Shown: positions 52,226-61,576, numbered from the stretch's first letter. The stretch is 64,000 bases of DNA from Marivivens donghaensis (GCF_030410045.1 NZ_JAUFRA010000007.1:234365-298364); one strand, 5' to 3'. Numbers and translations: made by a program. The notes: a model not told the origin generated them from the sequence alone.

Positions 52226-53920
52226 CTACGACGAAACCTGTTCGCGGAGGATCGAAGCCGTCAGCGAGAACATCAGGTAAATCCCTGCAAAGATCAGGAA
52301 GGAGACCAAGGTGTTCTCAAAGGCTTTGGGGTAGGTCGGATCATCGGGCGCGATCGGCACAACGCCGAGGGACAGATAGCGCACCTGACGGTTGGCCTCG
52401 AGCCGTGCCGTTTCCATCATGGTGAGGGCTTGCTGCACCAATGCGATCTGGAACTGGTAATTTTCTTCGGCGGCACGCAGTTCCGTTGTTTTGGACGCAA
52501 GTGAATTCCCGGAGCCTGTTGTTTCGGTCAACTGGAGACGCAAGTCTTCGATTGAGGTTTCAAGGCTCGCGATTTCGCTGTTTACGGCGTTTACGCGCGC
52601 TTCGTTCGGGCGGGCGACGGACTGCAAGGAGGCGAGTTCGAGGATCTTATCCTGCCGTCTGGTCTGAAGCTGCCCGATCTGGTTCATGACGAGCTGCGCC
52701 TCGCTATCGGGGCTGAAGGTTTCGAGGTCTTCCTGAATGGTCAGGAGTGCCTCAAGCGCTTCTTTGCGGCGGGCCTCGGCCTCTTCATAGCTGGCGTTTG
52801 CACCGGACATCTGGTCCTCGCGCATGCGCTGCGTCAGTTGGTCGACCTGTTCCTCGGCGTAGGAAATAAGCGCCTCAGAGAAACGCTGGCTGGTCTGCGG
52901 GTCGGCCGCGACCATCTCCATCTTAACGATGCCCTCGGTCGGGTCATAGCCGATGGTCAAGAGGCGCTGATACAGCTTGTAGGCGGCCTCGTTGCTGGCG
53001 TCTGGGTCAAGGCGCTGAATCGGGTCGATGTGATCTTGGCTAAAGTGGGCTTTGAATCCCTCTTCCTCGTCTAGGCGGACCATCGCGGCGCGGGACGTGA
53101 GGTAGGATTGCACGGCAATCGCATCTGCCTGAGTGGCGAGCGACGTGCCTTGGAACAGGCCAGAGAGGCCACCAGCGGCACCGCCTGCGGGTTGGGACTG
53201 CTGGATCACGAATTCAGACTTCGTCGCATACATCGGGGTCGCGATGACGAAGTAATAATAGCCCGCCAGCAGCGTCGGCAGCAGGACAAAGATCGCGAGC
53301 CGCGAGAAGAGCGACACCAACCGTTGGCGGCGGCGGCGAATAAGGTCCTGCTGGATGCGCATAATCTCGCTGGCGCGACGCTCTGCAGCGGCAGCGGGAT
53401 CAGGTGCGGTCAGGGCGCGTCCCTGTTGAATGGTCTGCGGCAGTTGCATTTTGCCACCAGCCGCGAGAGCGGTTCCCGTGGGAGGCTTCGTACCGCCCCC
53501 ATTCCCGCCACCGTTCGGCGCGACGAGTTCGAGAATGCTCGACCGTTCAAAGGGATCAATGCCGTTTTGGCGCAATTGGCGGACGGCATCGAAATCGGAG
53601 GTTACGGCAAGGCCGTGTTTCTGCGCCACGCGCCGCGCCATGCGCAACTGACGACCTGTGAGGCCCTCTTTGCGGATCGTGTCAATCTCTGCTTCGGCAG
53701 AGGCGACAGCGGGGCTGTCGATATTGGCATCAACGGGCGGCGTCGGCTGCTCTTGCGCCTGTTCAGGTTGCGGGGCGCGTGCCTGTTGTGGGCGCTGCAC
53801 TTGCGGACGCGGCTGTGGCTGCTGCGGTGGCGTTGGGCGGGCCGCTTGCGGTTTGTCGTCGGTTGCCTTGGGATCGGTGGTCCGCAGGCGGAATTTACTG
53901 GCCTTGGGTTTCATAGTCAT
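52226..53920 (-). CDS. kpsE: Capsule polysaccharide export co-polymerase (KpsE/BexC/CtrB family), with N-terminal extension
   Basis: 564 residues (a Met two codons in is an alternative start), far longer than E. coli KpsE (382). Residues 1-205 are a cytosolic extension: a Pro/Gln-rich region (about 25-65), a short domain with GLTGRQLRMARRVAQKHG, and a Gly-rich linker. A membrane segment (about 206-227) leads to a large periplasmic coiled-coil domain (about 230-535), and a second membrane helix (about 540-557) lies near the C-terminus. This is the polysaccharide co-polymerase layout that links an ABC exporter to the outer-membrane channel. Overlaps kpsT by up to 26 bases. Confidence 0.85.
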   Translation of the reverse strand: MTMKPKASKFRLRTTDPKATDDKPQAARPTPPQQPQPRPQVQRPQQARAPQPEQAQEQPTPPVDANIDSPAVASAEAEIDTIRKEGLTGRQLRMARRVAQKHGLAVTSDFDAVRQLRQNGIDPFERSSILELVAPNGGGNGGGTKPPTGTALAAGGKMQLPQTIQQGRALTAPDPAAAAERRASEIMRIQQDLIRRRRQRLVSLFSRLAIFVLLPTLLAGYYYFVIATPMYATKSEFVIQQSQPAGGAAGGLSGLFQGTSLATQADAIAVQSYLTSRAAMVRLDEEEGFKAHFSQDHIDPIQRLDPDASNEAAYKLYQRLLTIGYDPTEGIVKMEMVAADPQTSQRFSEALISYAEEQVDQLTQRMREDQMSGANASYEEAEARRKEALEALLTIQEDLETFSPDSEAQLVMNQIGQLQTRRQDKILELASLQSVARPNEARVNAVNSEIASLETSIEDLRLQLTETTGSGNSLASKTTELRAAEENYQFQIALVQQALTMMETARLEANRQVRYLSLGVVPIAPDDPTYPKAFENTLVSFLIFAGIYLMFSLTASILREQVSS

Positions 53921-54557
53921 AAAGCTGTTTTGCCTCTTCCAAGGTATCGAACATATGTAGGTGACCGTCCATTAAGACGGCTGCCGATTTGGCGAACCGT
54001 TCTAGCGTGGCGGCTTGGTGGGACACGATGACCACCGTTGTTGTTTCCAACCGTTCTCTTAATATTTCGCCCGCTTTGCGGTTAAATTCTTGGTCGGTTG
54101 TCGAAGGCATACCTTCGTCGATCAGATACATATCAAAATCGAGCGCCAACATCAGCGCAAAAGACAACCGTGCGCGCATACCTTGGCTGTAGGTGCCAAC
54201 GGGCATGTCAAAGTATTCTTTGATGTCGCAGAGCCAGCGGCAGAAGGCTTCGATGTAGTCGGGGTCGAGCCCGTAGAGACGCGCGATGCAGCGGGTGTTC
54301 TCTTTGCCCGTGTGGCGCGTGACGAGGCCGCCCATAAAGCCCAGCGGGAATGAAATGCGGCACTTGCGGTGGATTTCACCCTCATCGGGTTTTTCCAAGC
54401 CAGACATCATGTTGATCAGCGTGGTTTTACCCGTGCCGTTCGGTGCCAAAATGCCAAGAGAGTTGCCGAGTTCCACACGAAACGACGCGCGATCAAGGAT
54501 GACCTTGCGCTGTTTTCCTGTCCAAAAGGACTTGCTCACGTTTACGAATTCAAGCAT
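53895..54557 (-). CDS. kpsT: Capsular polysaccharide ABC transporter ATP-binding protein
   Basis: 220 residues. Walker A LAPNGTGKTTLINMM (Ala in place of the usual Gly at the loop entry), signature YSQGMRARLSFAL, Walker B DMYLIDEGM, switch His in VIVSHQAAT. The family-typical FPLGFMGGLVTRHTGKEN segment marks KpsT/BexA-type exporters of group 2 capsules. The membrane partner (KpsM) is not in this window. Transcribed first, then kpsE. Confidence 0.9.
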   Translation of the reverse strand: MLEFVNVSKSFWTGKQRKVILDRASFRVELGNSLGILAPNGTGKTTLINMMSGLEKPDEGEIHRKCRISFPLGFMGGLVTRHTGKENTRCIARLYGLDPDYIEAFCRWLCDIKEYFDMPVGTYSQGMRARLSFALMLALDFDMYLIDEGMPSTTDQEFNRKAGEILRERLETTTVVIVSHQAATLERFAKSAAVLMDGHLHMFDTLEEAKQLYDYETQGQ

Positions 54558-54668
54558 CGCGATCCGCTCTGCCCTGCTCGGGCGCCCATTGTTGGGTCAT
54601 GGTTGTGCCAAACTGTTTGGCAATTTTCCCCTCATTATGTCGGATCGGAGAGGAAAAATACAATGATT

Positions 54669-54704
54669 TCGCGGCCCGCCTCAAATTGTGAAGGCGGGCC
54701 GCGA
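54669..54704. other. Strong hairpin between kpsT and nhaA
   Basis: Thirteen-base inverted repeat (54669-54681 with 54692-54704), ten-base loop, GC-rich. It starts just after the nhaA stop (minus strand). It has no T-run, so it could be a Rho-assisted 3' end rather than a simple intrinsic terminator. Confidence 0.6.
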
Positions 54705-54709
54705 TGAGG

Positions 54710-55969
54710 TTAGTTTACTTTTTGAACGCGGGTCAGTTTGCCAGCGACGATCGAAATTGCGGCAGCAAAGAAGCTGAACAGCGCGCCCATTTTAGCGGCG
54801 TCCTGAACTGGGCCAGCATCGAAGGCAACCGAGGCCACGAACAGAGCCACGGTAAAGCCAATCGCAGCCACACAGCCGACGACAAACAGGTCGATGATCC
54901 GCATGCCTTCGGGCAGGCCGAGGCGAAGCGGTTTCGCCGCAATCCAGCCCATGATCATCACGCCGAGGGGTTTGCCGATCAGCAGACCAGCAAGCACGAG
55001 CCAAGTCGGTTCAGAGATCGATTTGAACTCCACACCAGCGTTCAAGAGGCCGAAGAACAGCAGGATGATTTCAACCGGATACTTCAACGCGTGTTCGATG
55101 TCGTTGAGCAGGTCATGCAGGTGGGTTTCGGCTTCGGAGAAGATACCAAAAGCGCGGTCTGCATGAGGAATCGTCGGAACGATCGGCAGGAGGCCAAGCG
55201 CAGGGTGGATGCCCGACTCTTGGAAACCATACCAGCTCAGAGCTGCCGCAATCGCGTAGGGCCAGAACGACAGTTTTTTACGCACCCAAGTGGAGTTAGG
55301 GCGGGCTTGATTACCGCGGTCCAGATAGCGCGGCAGCCAGTTTGCGAGGACAAAGACCGCGATGGCAGCGCCGAACGAGAGCAGCAGCCAAACCGGGGCC
55401 AGATCGCCCGATGGGTAGAAGATCGCGAGGATCAACAGGCCAACCGCATCGTCCGCGATTGCCAAAAGAAGCAGGAAGCGAACAGCAGGGTGGCCAGCGC
55501 CGAACACCAGACGACCAACGAGGTACGAAAACGCGATGTCGGTTGCGGTTGGGATCGCCCAACCTTTGGACACGGCATCATAGGTTTCAGAGCCGAGGAA
55601 TGCTGCGAGGCCGAGGTAAACAGCCACCGGACCAAGCACGCCGCCAGCGGTCGCGATCAGCGGAGTTGCCGCTTTTTTACCACGCAGCGAGCCGTTTTCG
55701 AGGATAATCGCTTCCCAGACTTCCTTTGCCGCGATGGCAAAGAACAGCGCCATAAGGACGTCATTGACCAGATAGTGGAGCGTCAGCGTGCGTGTGACAT
55801 GGCCGTGGCCGTCATCATGCAGGTGACCGATAAAGAAGTCGTCGATGAGGACGAATTCGACAAAATGGTGATAGCTTTCGGGGTTCGTGTTCGCCCATGC
55901 GAGAGCGGCAAGCGCCCCGATGATTAGCAGGAGCGAGTATTGCGTAAGAAAGTTCCAGACGCGGTACAT
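54710..55969 (-). CDS. nhaA: Na+/H+ antiporter NhaA
   Basis: 419 residues, hydrophobic with about 12 helices. Family blocks are clear: LHYLVNDVLMALFFAIAAKEVWE, GWAIPTATDIAFSYLVGRL (with the Asp involved in ion binding), LLLAIADDAVGLLILAIFY (the AIADD motif of the transport site), and GLLIGKPLGVMI. Exchanges two protons for one sodium ion across the inner membrane, fitting a marine or saline habitat. Stands alone, 281 bases from the divergent sseB-like gene. Confidence 0.95.
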   Translation of the reverse strand: MYRVWNFLTQYSLLLIIGALAALAWANTNPESYHHFVEFVLIDDFFIGHLHDDGHGHVTRTLTLHYLVNDVLMALFFAIAAKEVWEAIILENGSLRGKKAATPLIATAGGVLGPVAVYLGLAAFLGSETYDAVSKGWAIPTATDIAFSYLVGRLVFGAGHPAVRFLLLLAIADDAVGLLILAIFYPSGDLAPVWLLLSFGAAIAVFVLANWLPRYLDRGNQARPNSTWVRKKLSFWPYAIAAALSWYGFQESGIHPALGLLPIVPTIPHADRAFGIFSEAETHLHDLLNDIEHALKYPVEIILLFFGLLNAGVEFKSISEPTWLVLAGLLIGKPLGVMIMGWIAAKPLRLGLPEGMRIIDLFVVGCVAAIGFTVALFVASVAFDAGPVQDAAKMGALFSFFAAAISIVAGKLTRVQKVN

Positions 55970-56250
55970 GCAGCTTTCCTCGTTATTTAGATGACGTGCG
56001 ATTACCGTAACTTGACGTCAATCACAACGATGCGGTGTAGCTCTATACCGCCTTTGGCCCCTGTTGTGTCCATTTGCGCTAAGGCTTTTCGGCAAATCTG
56101 AGCAATTGCGGCCATAATGGTGAAAATTATCGGTTTGCCTAGTTTGTATCGTGGAATTTGCCCTATTCGCCGCAGCCGACCCTTGCCCTTGGGCACGCGG
56201 CGCAATAGGCCAAAACCCGAGATGCGGACCGCAAACTGACGAGGTGTTCC
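55970..56250. other. Intergenic region between nhaA and the SseB-like gene
   Basis: 281 bases with no convincing gene. It contains an imperfect GC-rich inverted repeat, CCTATT at 56162-56167 with AATAGG at 56204-56209 and GCCGC at 56169-56173 with GCGGC at 56197-56201. Both divergent promoters must lie here. Confidence 0.4.
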
Positions 56251-57036
56251 ATGATGACAGAGCTTGATACTGCCCACGCTGCGATGGATGCCGATCCCGA
56301 CAATGATGCGGCGCGTCTGCGGTTTTACGAGCGCCTTGCCGATACCGAGATGTTCCTTTTGCTGGCGTCAGAGCCAGAAGGGGATGACGATATAAACCCC
56401 GAAGTGATCGAAGCCGACGATGTACAATATGTCCTCGTTTTTGATCGCGAAGAACGTCTTGCTGATTTCGCCGAGCGTGCTGCGAGCTATGCGGCTGTGT
56501 CGGGGCGCGGTCTTGCGCAGATGTTGGTCGGGCAGGGTGTCGGCATGGGGGTGAACCTTGGTCAGCCGTCGTCGATCCTGATCCCGCCTGCGGCGATCGA
56601 CTGGCTGATCGAAACGCTGGGAAATGCACCAGAAGAAGCTCAAGCGCGTCCTGTTGAAATCACCGCGCCCAAAGGGTTGCCCGAGTCTGTCGTGACAGGT
56701 TTGGATCGTAAACTCGCGACGGCTGGGGGATTGGCCGAGGTCGCATATCTTTCGGGCGTGACCTATGACACCGGCGCACGTGGTCATATCCTGACTTATG
56801 TGGGCGCTGTCGAAGGTGCAGAACCTGCCTTGGCCCGTGCCGTTGCCGAAGCGCTGACGTTTTCGGGTGTGGACGCTGGTATGATCGACGTGACCTTTGT
56901 GCCTGCGGATAGCGATTTCGTCGCGCGACTGGAACGCGTTGGCTTGCGGTTTGATTTACCGAAGCCAGAGGTTCCACAAGCCATCCCGGGTTCTAACCCC
57001 GGTATGGATCCAGCGCGTCCGCCAAAACTGCGTTAA
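56251..57036 (+). CDS. SseB-family protein
   Basis: 261 residues (Met at 56254 is an equal start choice). N-terminal TELDTAHAAMDADPDNDAAR and FYERLADTEMFLLL, then LVFDREERLADFAERAASYA and NLGQPSSILIPPAAIDWL match the SseB N-terminal domain; a C-terminal domain follows (from about 125). SseB homologues affect rhodanese activity and serine sensitivity in E. coli; the mechanism is unknown. Stop shared with the convergent ghrA-like gene through TTAA. Confidence 0.85.
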   Translation: MMTELDTAHAAMDADPDNDAARLRFYERLADTEMFLLLASEPEGDDDINPEVIEADDVQYVLVFDREERLADFAERAASYAAVSGRGLAQMLVGQGVGMGVNLGQPSSILIPPAAIDWLIETLGNAPEEAQARPVEITAPKGLPESVVTGLDRKLATAGGLAEVAYLSGVTYDTGARGHILTYVGAVEGAEPALARAVAEALTFSGVDAGMIDVTFVPADSDFVARLERVGLRFDLPKPEVPQAIPGSNPGMDPARPPKLR

Positions 57037-57956
57037 TAGCCGCGGGTCCGATCGACGAGGTTTAGCAGTGGCTCGCCTGCTTCGGCACGGCGCAGGTTTT
57101 CGGCGATTTGTTCAACGGCCGTTTCGGGCCGTGTTTCGCTAGCGATATGGGGCGTGACTGTGACATTGGGGTGCGCCCAATAGGCGTGATCTGCGGGGAG
57201 CGGTTCGACACGGAACACATCCAACGTGGCGTGTCCGATTTGCCCAGAATTGAGTGCGGCCAGTAGCGCCTCATCATCGATTAGCGCCCCCCGACCGGGA
57301 TTGATCACAAAGGCGCCTTTGGCCATTGCGGCCATTGCGTCCGCGTTCAGGATGTTTTCGGTCTGCGATGTGAGAGGCAGCAGGAGAACCGCGATCTGCG
57401 CGTCCTTGAGCGCCTCAGCGGGTGACCCCGATAGGCAGCGTACACCGTCGATGGATTTTGGTGTTCTGCTCCATCCTGTGATGGGAAACCCAAGCTGCAC
57501 CAATGCCTTAGCGCAGGCTGCACCTAGTTCACCTAAGCCAAGAATCGTGACAGGCCGATCCTTTGACAGCGGCGGTGCCACGGGCGCCCATTCGCCGTTT
57601 TGGTTTTTGATCTGCTGATCCATACCCAGATGGTGACGCAAAACATGGCCTATCACCCATTCGATCATGCCTTGGGTCAATCCAGTATCGACCAATCGGC
57701 ACAGCGGCTGAGACAGGGTGGCATTGGGGGCGATTGTTTCGACGCCTGCCCAAAGGCTTAATACCGCTTTGCAGCGCGTGAAGGGTGTAAAGTCAGTCAG
57801 CGTCGGATTGGGCGCGAAGATGATGTAGTCGACCTGTTCGGCGGGAATATCCGTGCCAAGGTTGATGGCGATCCCTTTGGTCGCGCAGGCCTCGATCAGC
57901 AGATCGTGGTATGTGTCCCAAAGCTGCGGGCGGGCGGAAAAGAGAACGTTGATCAT
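57033..57956 (-). CDS. ghrA: Glyoxylate/hydroxypyruvate reductase A type (GhrA) dehydrogenase
   Basis: 307 residues. GhrA subfamily: FAPNPTLTDF, LWAGVETI, the NAD(P)-binding ILGLGELGAACAKAL, INPGRGALIDDEALL with the active-site Arg, and VTPHIASETRPETA with the His. Reduces glyoxylate and hydroxypyruvate using NADPH. It begins in the rodA stop codon (TAATG), making it the last gene of the cell-shape unit. This is a metabolic gene in an unexpected place. Confidence 0.88.
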   Translation of the reverse strand: MINVLFSARPQLWDTYHDLLIEACATKGIAINLGTDIPAEQVDYIIFAPNPTLTDFTPFTRCKAVLSLWAGVETIAPNATLSQPLCRLVDTGLTQGMIEWVIGHVLRHHLGMDQQIKNQNGEWAPVAPPLSKDRPVTILGLGELGAACAKALVQLGFPITGWSRTPKSIDGVRCLSGSPAEALKDAQIAVLLLPLTSQTENILNADAMAAMAKGAFVINPGRGALIDDEALLAALNSGQIGHATLDVFRVEPLPADHAYWAHPNVTVTPHIASETRPETAVEQIAENLRRAEAGEPLLNLVDRTRGY

Positions 57957-59095
57957 TATCGTGCCTTATGGACGTGCGCGCTTTGGATGAGGCCAAAACC
58001 GACCAAGAGCACTAACATTGCCGAACCACCGTAGCTGACCATCGGCAAAGGCACACCTACGACCGGCGCCATGCCCATCACCATCGACATATTCACCGCG
58101 AAATAGAGGAAGAACGTCATCGTGATGCCCAAGGTCAGCAACGATCCGAACCTGTCGCGGTTTTGAAGGGCCGAGAAAATGCAGATCAATATCAGCGCAA
58201 CGTAGAGGGTTAAGAGGGTCGTCGCCCCGATGAAGCCAAACTCTTCTGCCAAGGTGGTAAAGATAAAGTCGGTATGCTTTTCAGGCAGGAAGTTCAGGCG
58301 CGATTGTGTGCCTTGCATGAACCCGCGACCTGTCCACCCGCCGGAGCCAAGCGCAATCTTTGCCTGAGTGATGTGATAGCCGGCGCCCAGCGGATCACTG
58401 GATGGGTCGAGGAAGGTCTCAATTCGGCGGTATTGGTAGTCTTTTAGCAATTGCCACGACTGACCTTTGGACACCATCACAGCCCAAACCACGCCGACCC
58501 CACTCGCGATAACGCCTGCGAAATAGGCCCAGTGGACGCCCGCAAGGAACATGATCGTGCCGCCGCCAATCATCACGAGAAGTGCTGTCCCAAGGTCGGG
58601 CTGTTTCAACACCAGCGCCGTGGGGATCATGATGATCATCACGGGTATAAAGACCCAAAGAGGGTGGGATTTGCGGTTCAGTGGCAGCCAGTCGTAATAG
58701 GAAGCGAGGAACATCACGACGGTGATCTTTGCCAGTTCCGACGGTTGAAGAACCATAAAGCCGAGGTTGATCCAGCGCTGGGCCCCCATGCGGACTTCGC
58801 CGAAAAGCTCAACTGCGATCAAGAGAAGGACAGAAACGATATAGCCGACCGCAGAGACGTTTCGCCAAAACCAGATCGGGATCATTGCGATCCCCAACAT
58901 CACCGCCATACCCAAGGCAAAGCGTTTCAGTTGCGGTTCGAGCCATGGATTTATGGAACCGCCAGCGACGGAATAGAGCATAATGAAGCCCGCGCTTGAG
59001 ATTGCGCAGAGCAACAGAATGATCGGCCAGTTTAGAAATAGGAGCTTTCTGAACCCCGTCGGAACCGATTTGACGTTATATTCGAGGTAGCTCAT
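57956..59095 (-). CDS. rodA: Rod-shape-determining peptidoglycan polymerase RodA
   Basis: 379 residues, SEDS family with about ten membrane helices. INLGFMVLQPSELAKITVVMFLASYYDWLP is the SEDS block; SQSRLNFLPEKHTDFIFTTLAEEFGF carries the conserved Glu-Asp residues of the active cavity, and GVPLPMVSYGGSAML the late motif. It makes glycan strands with PBP2 during elongation. Separated from mrdA by one base. Confidence 0.96.
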   Translation of the reverse strand: MSYLEYNVKSVPTGFRKLLFLNWPIILLLCAISSAGFIMLYSVAGGSINPWLEPQLKRFALGMAVMLGIAMIPIWFWRNVSAVGYIVSVLLLIAVELFGEVRMGAQRWINLGFMVLQPSELAKITVVMFLASYYDWLPLNRKSHPLWVFIPVMIIMIPTALVLKQPDLGTALLVMIGGGTIMFLAGVHWAYFAGVIASGVGVVWAVMVSKGQSWQLLKDYQYRRIETFLDPSSDPLGAGYHITQAKIALGSGGWTGRGFMQGTQSRLNFLPEKHTDFIFTTLAEEFGFIGATTLLTLYVALILICIFSALQNRDRFGSLLTLGITMTFFLYFAVNMSMVMGMAPVVGVPLPMVSYGGSAMLVLLVGFGLIQSAHVHKAR

Positions 59096-59096
59096 G

Positions 59097-61040
59097 TCAG
59101 GCCCTATCGTTGCCTTGAATGGCCCCCGGTTGAACGCGGTTTTGGATGGCGCGTTGCTGTTCCGAAATGCGACCTCGCACGTTTGACGGATATGCCTCTA
59201 ATGGGGGCTGCCCTTCGTAGAGGGCTTGAAGCATCACATCGCGCGCAATTGGCGCAGCGGCAGCAGACCCGCCGCCACCGTGTTCGACAACGACCGCAAC
59301 CGCGTATTTGGGATCATCCACGGGGGCAAAGCCCACAAACAGCGCGTGGTCGCGGCGTTCCCATGGTAGGTCGGCGTTGCTCGTCACGCCACGCGCACGT
59401 TCTTCTGCGGTAATGCGGCGCACCTGACTGGTGCCCGTCTTTCCGCCCATGCGTTTATCCGACACGTTGATCCGCGACCCATAGGCCGTGCCACGGTTGT
59501 TGTTTGACACCGCATCCATCGCAGCGCGAATACGGCGGAGGTAGTTTTCGTTGAGGCCAATGGTGTCGTCGCTCTGCTTTGGCGTCTCGACACCGTCTAT
59601 CGTGTGGATCAGGCGCGGTGTGATGGTGCGTCCTGTCGCAATCCGTGCGGACATAATCGCCAGCTGAAGCGGCGAAGCGAGGACATAGCCCTGACCGATC
59701 GACGCGTTGACCGTGTCGCCAATTCGCCAATCCTCACCGCGAACGGTGGCTTTCCATTCTTTGTCAGGAGCAAGCCCTTCGGCCACTGCCGACAAGGGGA
59801 GGTCATGACGAACGCCGAGGCCAAACCGCCGTGCCATCGCCGAAATTTTATCAATGCCGACGCGCTGTGAGACCTCGTAATAGTAGCAGTCACAGGACTG
59901 TTTGAGGCTGTCATGTAAGTTGACGTTGCCGTGTCCGCCACTTTTCCAGCAGTGGAAACGGTTGCCAGAGACTTCGGTGTAGCCACGGCAAAGGATCGTT
60001 TCTTCGGGGTCCAACACGCCGTCTTCGAGTGCTGCAAGCGCGGTGATCATCTTGAATGTGGAACCCGGCGGGTAGGTGCCTTGCACGGCTTTGGCCGCGA
60101 GAGGGCGGAACGGATTTTCGTTCAACGCGTTCCATTCGGCCACAGAGATACCGCGCACAAAAAGGTTCGGATCGAACGATGGCGATGACACGACAGCGCG
60201 CAGATCACCGTTTTCAAGGTCGATGACAACGGCACCTGCGGATTCGCCCTCTAGGCGGGCTTCGACGTAGGTTTGCAAGGCGCTGTCGATGGTCAACTGA
60301 AGGTCCGCACCGGGCTGACCCTCTTCGCGTGACAGTTCGCGCATAACGCGGCCGATGGCATTCACCTCGATTTGGCGGGTGCCAGCCGATCCACGCAGGA
60401 CTTCTTCCATCTTTGCTTCGACGCCCGTTTTACCGATTTGGAATTTGGGTATCTGGAGGAGAGGATCGGGGTTTTCGATGCGGCTGAGGTCGTAATCCGA
60501 AACAGGACCCACGTAGCCAATCACATGGGCGAGGTCAGCGCCTTGGGAATAATAGCGGCTCAGGCCAACCTCGGTCGTAACACCGGGTAGGGCAGGGGCG
60601 TTTACGGTGACGCGGGTGATATCGTCCCACGTCAGGCGGTCGGCGATAGTGACGGGCACAAAGGCAGATCGGTTGCTCATCTCTTTGAGAGCTTCTGCAC
60701 GCGCAGTGTCGGACAATGGGATGAGCTGTGACAGACGGTCTAGCACTTCTTCGACGTCGCCCGCATCCTCGCGGGTCATCGTGATGCGGTAGTTCTGTTC
60801 GTTCCCTGCGAGCAACACGCCATGGCGGTCATAGATCAAACCGCGAGCGGGAGGTAAGAGCTTGATGTTAATGCGGTTTTCATCGGCCAGTAGGCGGAAT
60901 GTCTCTGCCTGTTCGATCTGCATGGACCGTAGTTTCAACGCCAACAAACCTGCTGTCGCAAGCTGCAACCCACCCACGACCAAAGTGCGGCGGCCAATGC
61001 CCCGCTGGCTCTGCGCAGTGTCCTTTGGTGGGCGTTTCAC
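59097..61040 (-). CDS. mrdA: Penicillin-binding protein 2 (transpeptidase)
   Basis: 647 residues. An N-terminal membrane helix (TLVVGGLQLATAGLLAL), then a PBP dimerisation domain, and a transpeptidase domain with the catalytic Ser in PPGSTFKMITAL (SxxK), the SCD of the SxN-type motif and GGKTGTSQV (KTG). It crosslinks peptidoglycan for cell elongation with RodA. Four-base overlap with mreD. Confidence 0.97.
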   Translation of the reverse strand: MKRPPKDTAQSQRGIGRRTLVVGGLQLATAGLLALKLRSMQIEQAETFRLLADENRINIKLLPPARGLIYDRHGVLLAGNEQNYRITMTREDAGDVEEVLDRLSQLIPLSDTARAEALKEMSNRSAFVPVTIADRLTWDDITRVTVNAPALPGVTTEVGLSRYYSQGADLAHVIGYVGPVSDYDLSRIENPDPLLQIPKFQIGKTGVEAKMEEVLRGSAGTRQIEVNAIGRVMRELSREEGQPGADLQLTIDSALQTYVEARLEGESAGAVVIDLENGDLRAVVSSPSFDPNLFVRGISVAEWNALNENPFRPLAAKAVQGTYPPGSTFKMITALAALEDGVLDPEETILCRGYTEVSGNRFHCWKSGGHGNVNLHDSLKQSCDCYYYEVSQRVGIDKISAMARRFGLGVRHDLPLSAVAEGLAPDKEWKATVRGEDWRIGDTVNASIGQGYVLASPLQLAIMSARIATGRTITPRLIHTIDGVETPKQSDDTIGLNENYLRRIRAAMDAVSNNNRGTAYGSRINVSDKRMGGKTGTSQVRRITAEERARGVTSNADLPWERRDHALFVGFAPVDDPKYAVAVVVEHGGGGSAAAAPIARDVMLQALYEGQPPLEAYPSNVRGRISEQQRAIQNRVQPGAIQGNDRA

Positions 61041-61576
61041 AGGCGTCTCCCCAAATCGTCAACTTCGCCCATCGCGGGACGGCTAATCCCGAAAGCGAGG
61101 TAAGATAAGAGCACCACAACAGGATAAACCAAAATCGTGATGGTCAGTTGGGTTAATGTCAGCATCAACGGGGCTTGCTGCAAGAGTAAGATGGTCAAAA
61201 TAACGCGATAGCCCACGTAGAGGCCCACGAGCGTTCCTGTGACGAGCAGCCATTCAAACGGAAAGGCCAAGGCTCGCAGGTCGGCGGCACGATTGCGCAA
61301 AATCTCGGTGCTGATCACGATCAATGCGGCCCAAAGCCCCGGTGGGCGGTCGAGCAGGATATCGGCGCTGAAATGAACCAGCGCGATCAAGGCAACAGGG
61401 GTCAGGTCTGGACGCCGGATCACCCATGCCAGAGTGAAGGCCACCAGAATATCAGGTGCCGCGATGCGGTCAGGCACCATGTTCAGAGGCAAAATCTGGG
61501 CGAAGAGAAATGTGAACGACAGACCGACAAAAAGGGCGCGTCCAGCCCAACGACGTGTTGCCTGGACCTCAGCCAT
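61037..61576 (-). CDS. mreD: Rod-shape-determining protein MreD
   Basis: 179 residues from MAEVQATRRWAGRALFVG, with five or six membrane helices (LFVGLSFTFLFAQILPLN, DILVAFTLAWVIRRPDL and others). MreD sequences are weakly conserved; the position between mreC and mrdA decides the call. The start lies inside the mreC end (8-base overlap). Confidence 0.9.
   Translation of the reverse strand: MAEVQATRRWAGRALFVGLSFTFLFAQILPLNMVPDRIAAPDILVAFTLAWVIRRPDLTPVALIALVHFSADILLDRPPGLWAALIVISTEILRNRAADLRALAFPFEWLLVTGTLVGLYVGYRVILTILLLQQAPLMLTLTQLTITILVYPVVVLLSYLAFGISRPAMGEVDDLGRRL

Noticed and set aside
51947..54557. Genomic island inserted at tRNA-Gln next to the capsule genes
   Set aside because: No integrase, direct repeat of the tRNA end or compositional break was seen.
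54704..55927. 407-codon frame antisense to nhaA
   Set aside because: Its translation is rich in Arg, Asp and Gln with no recognisable domain, as expected from the complement of a membrane-protein gene.
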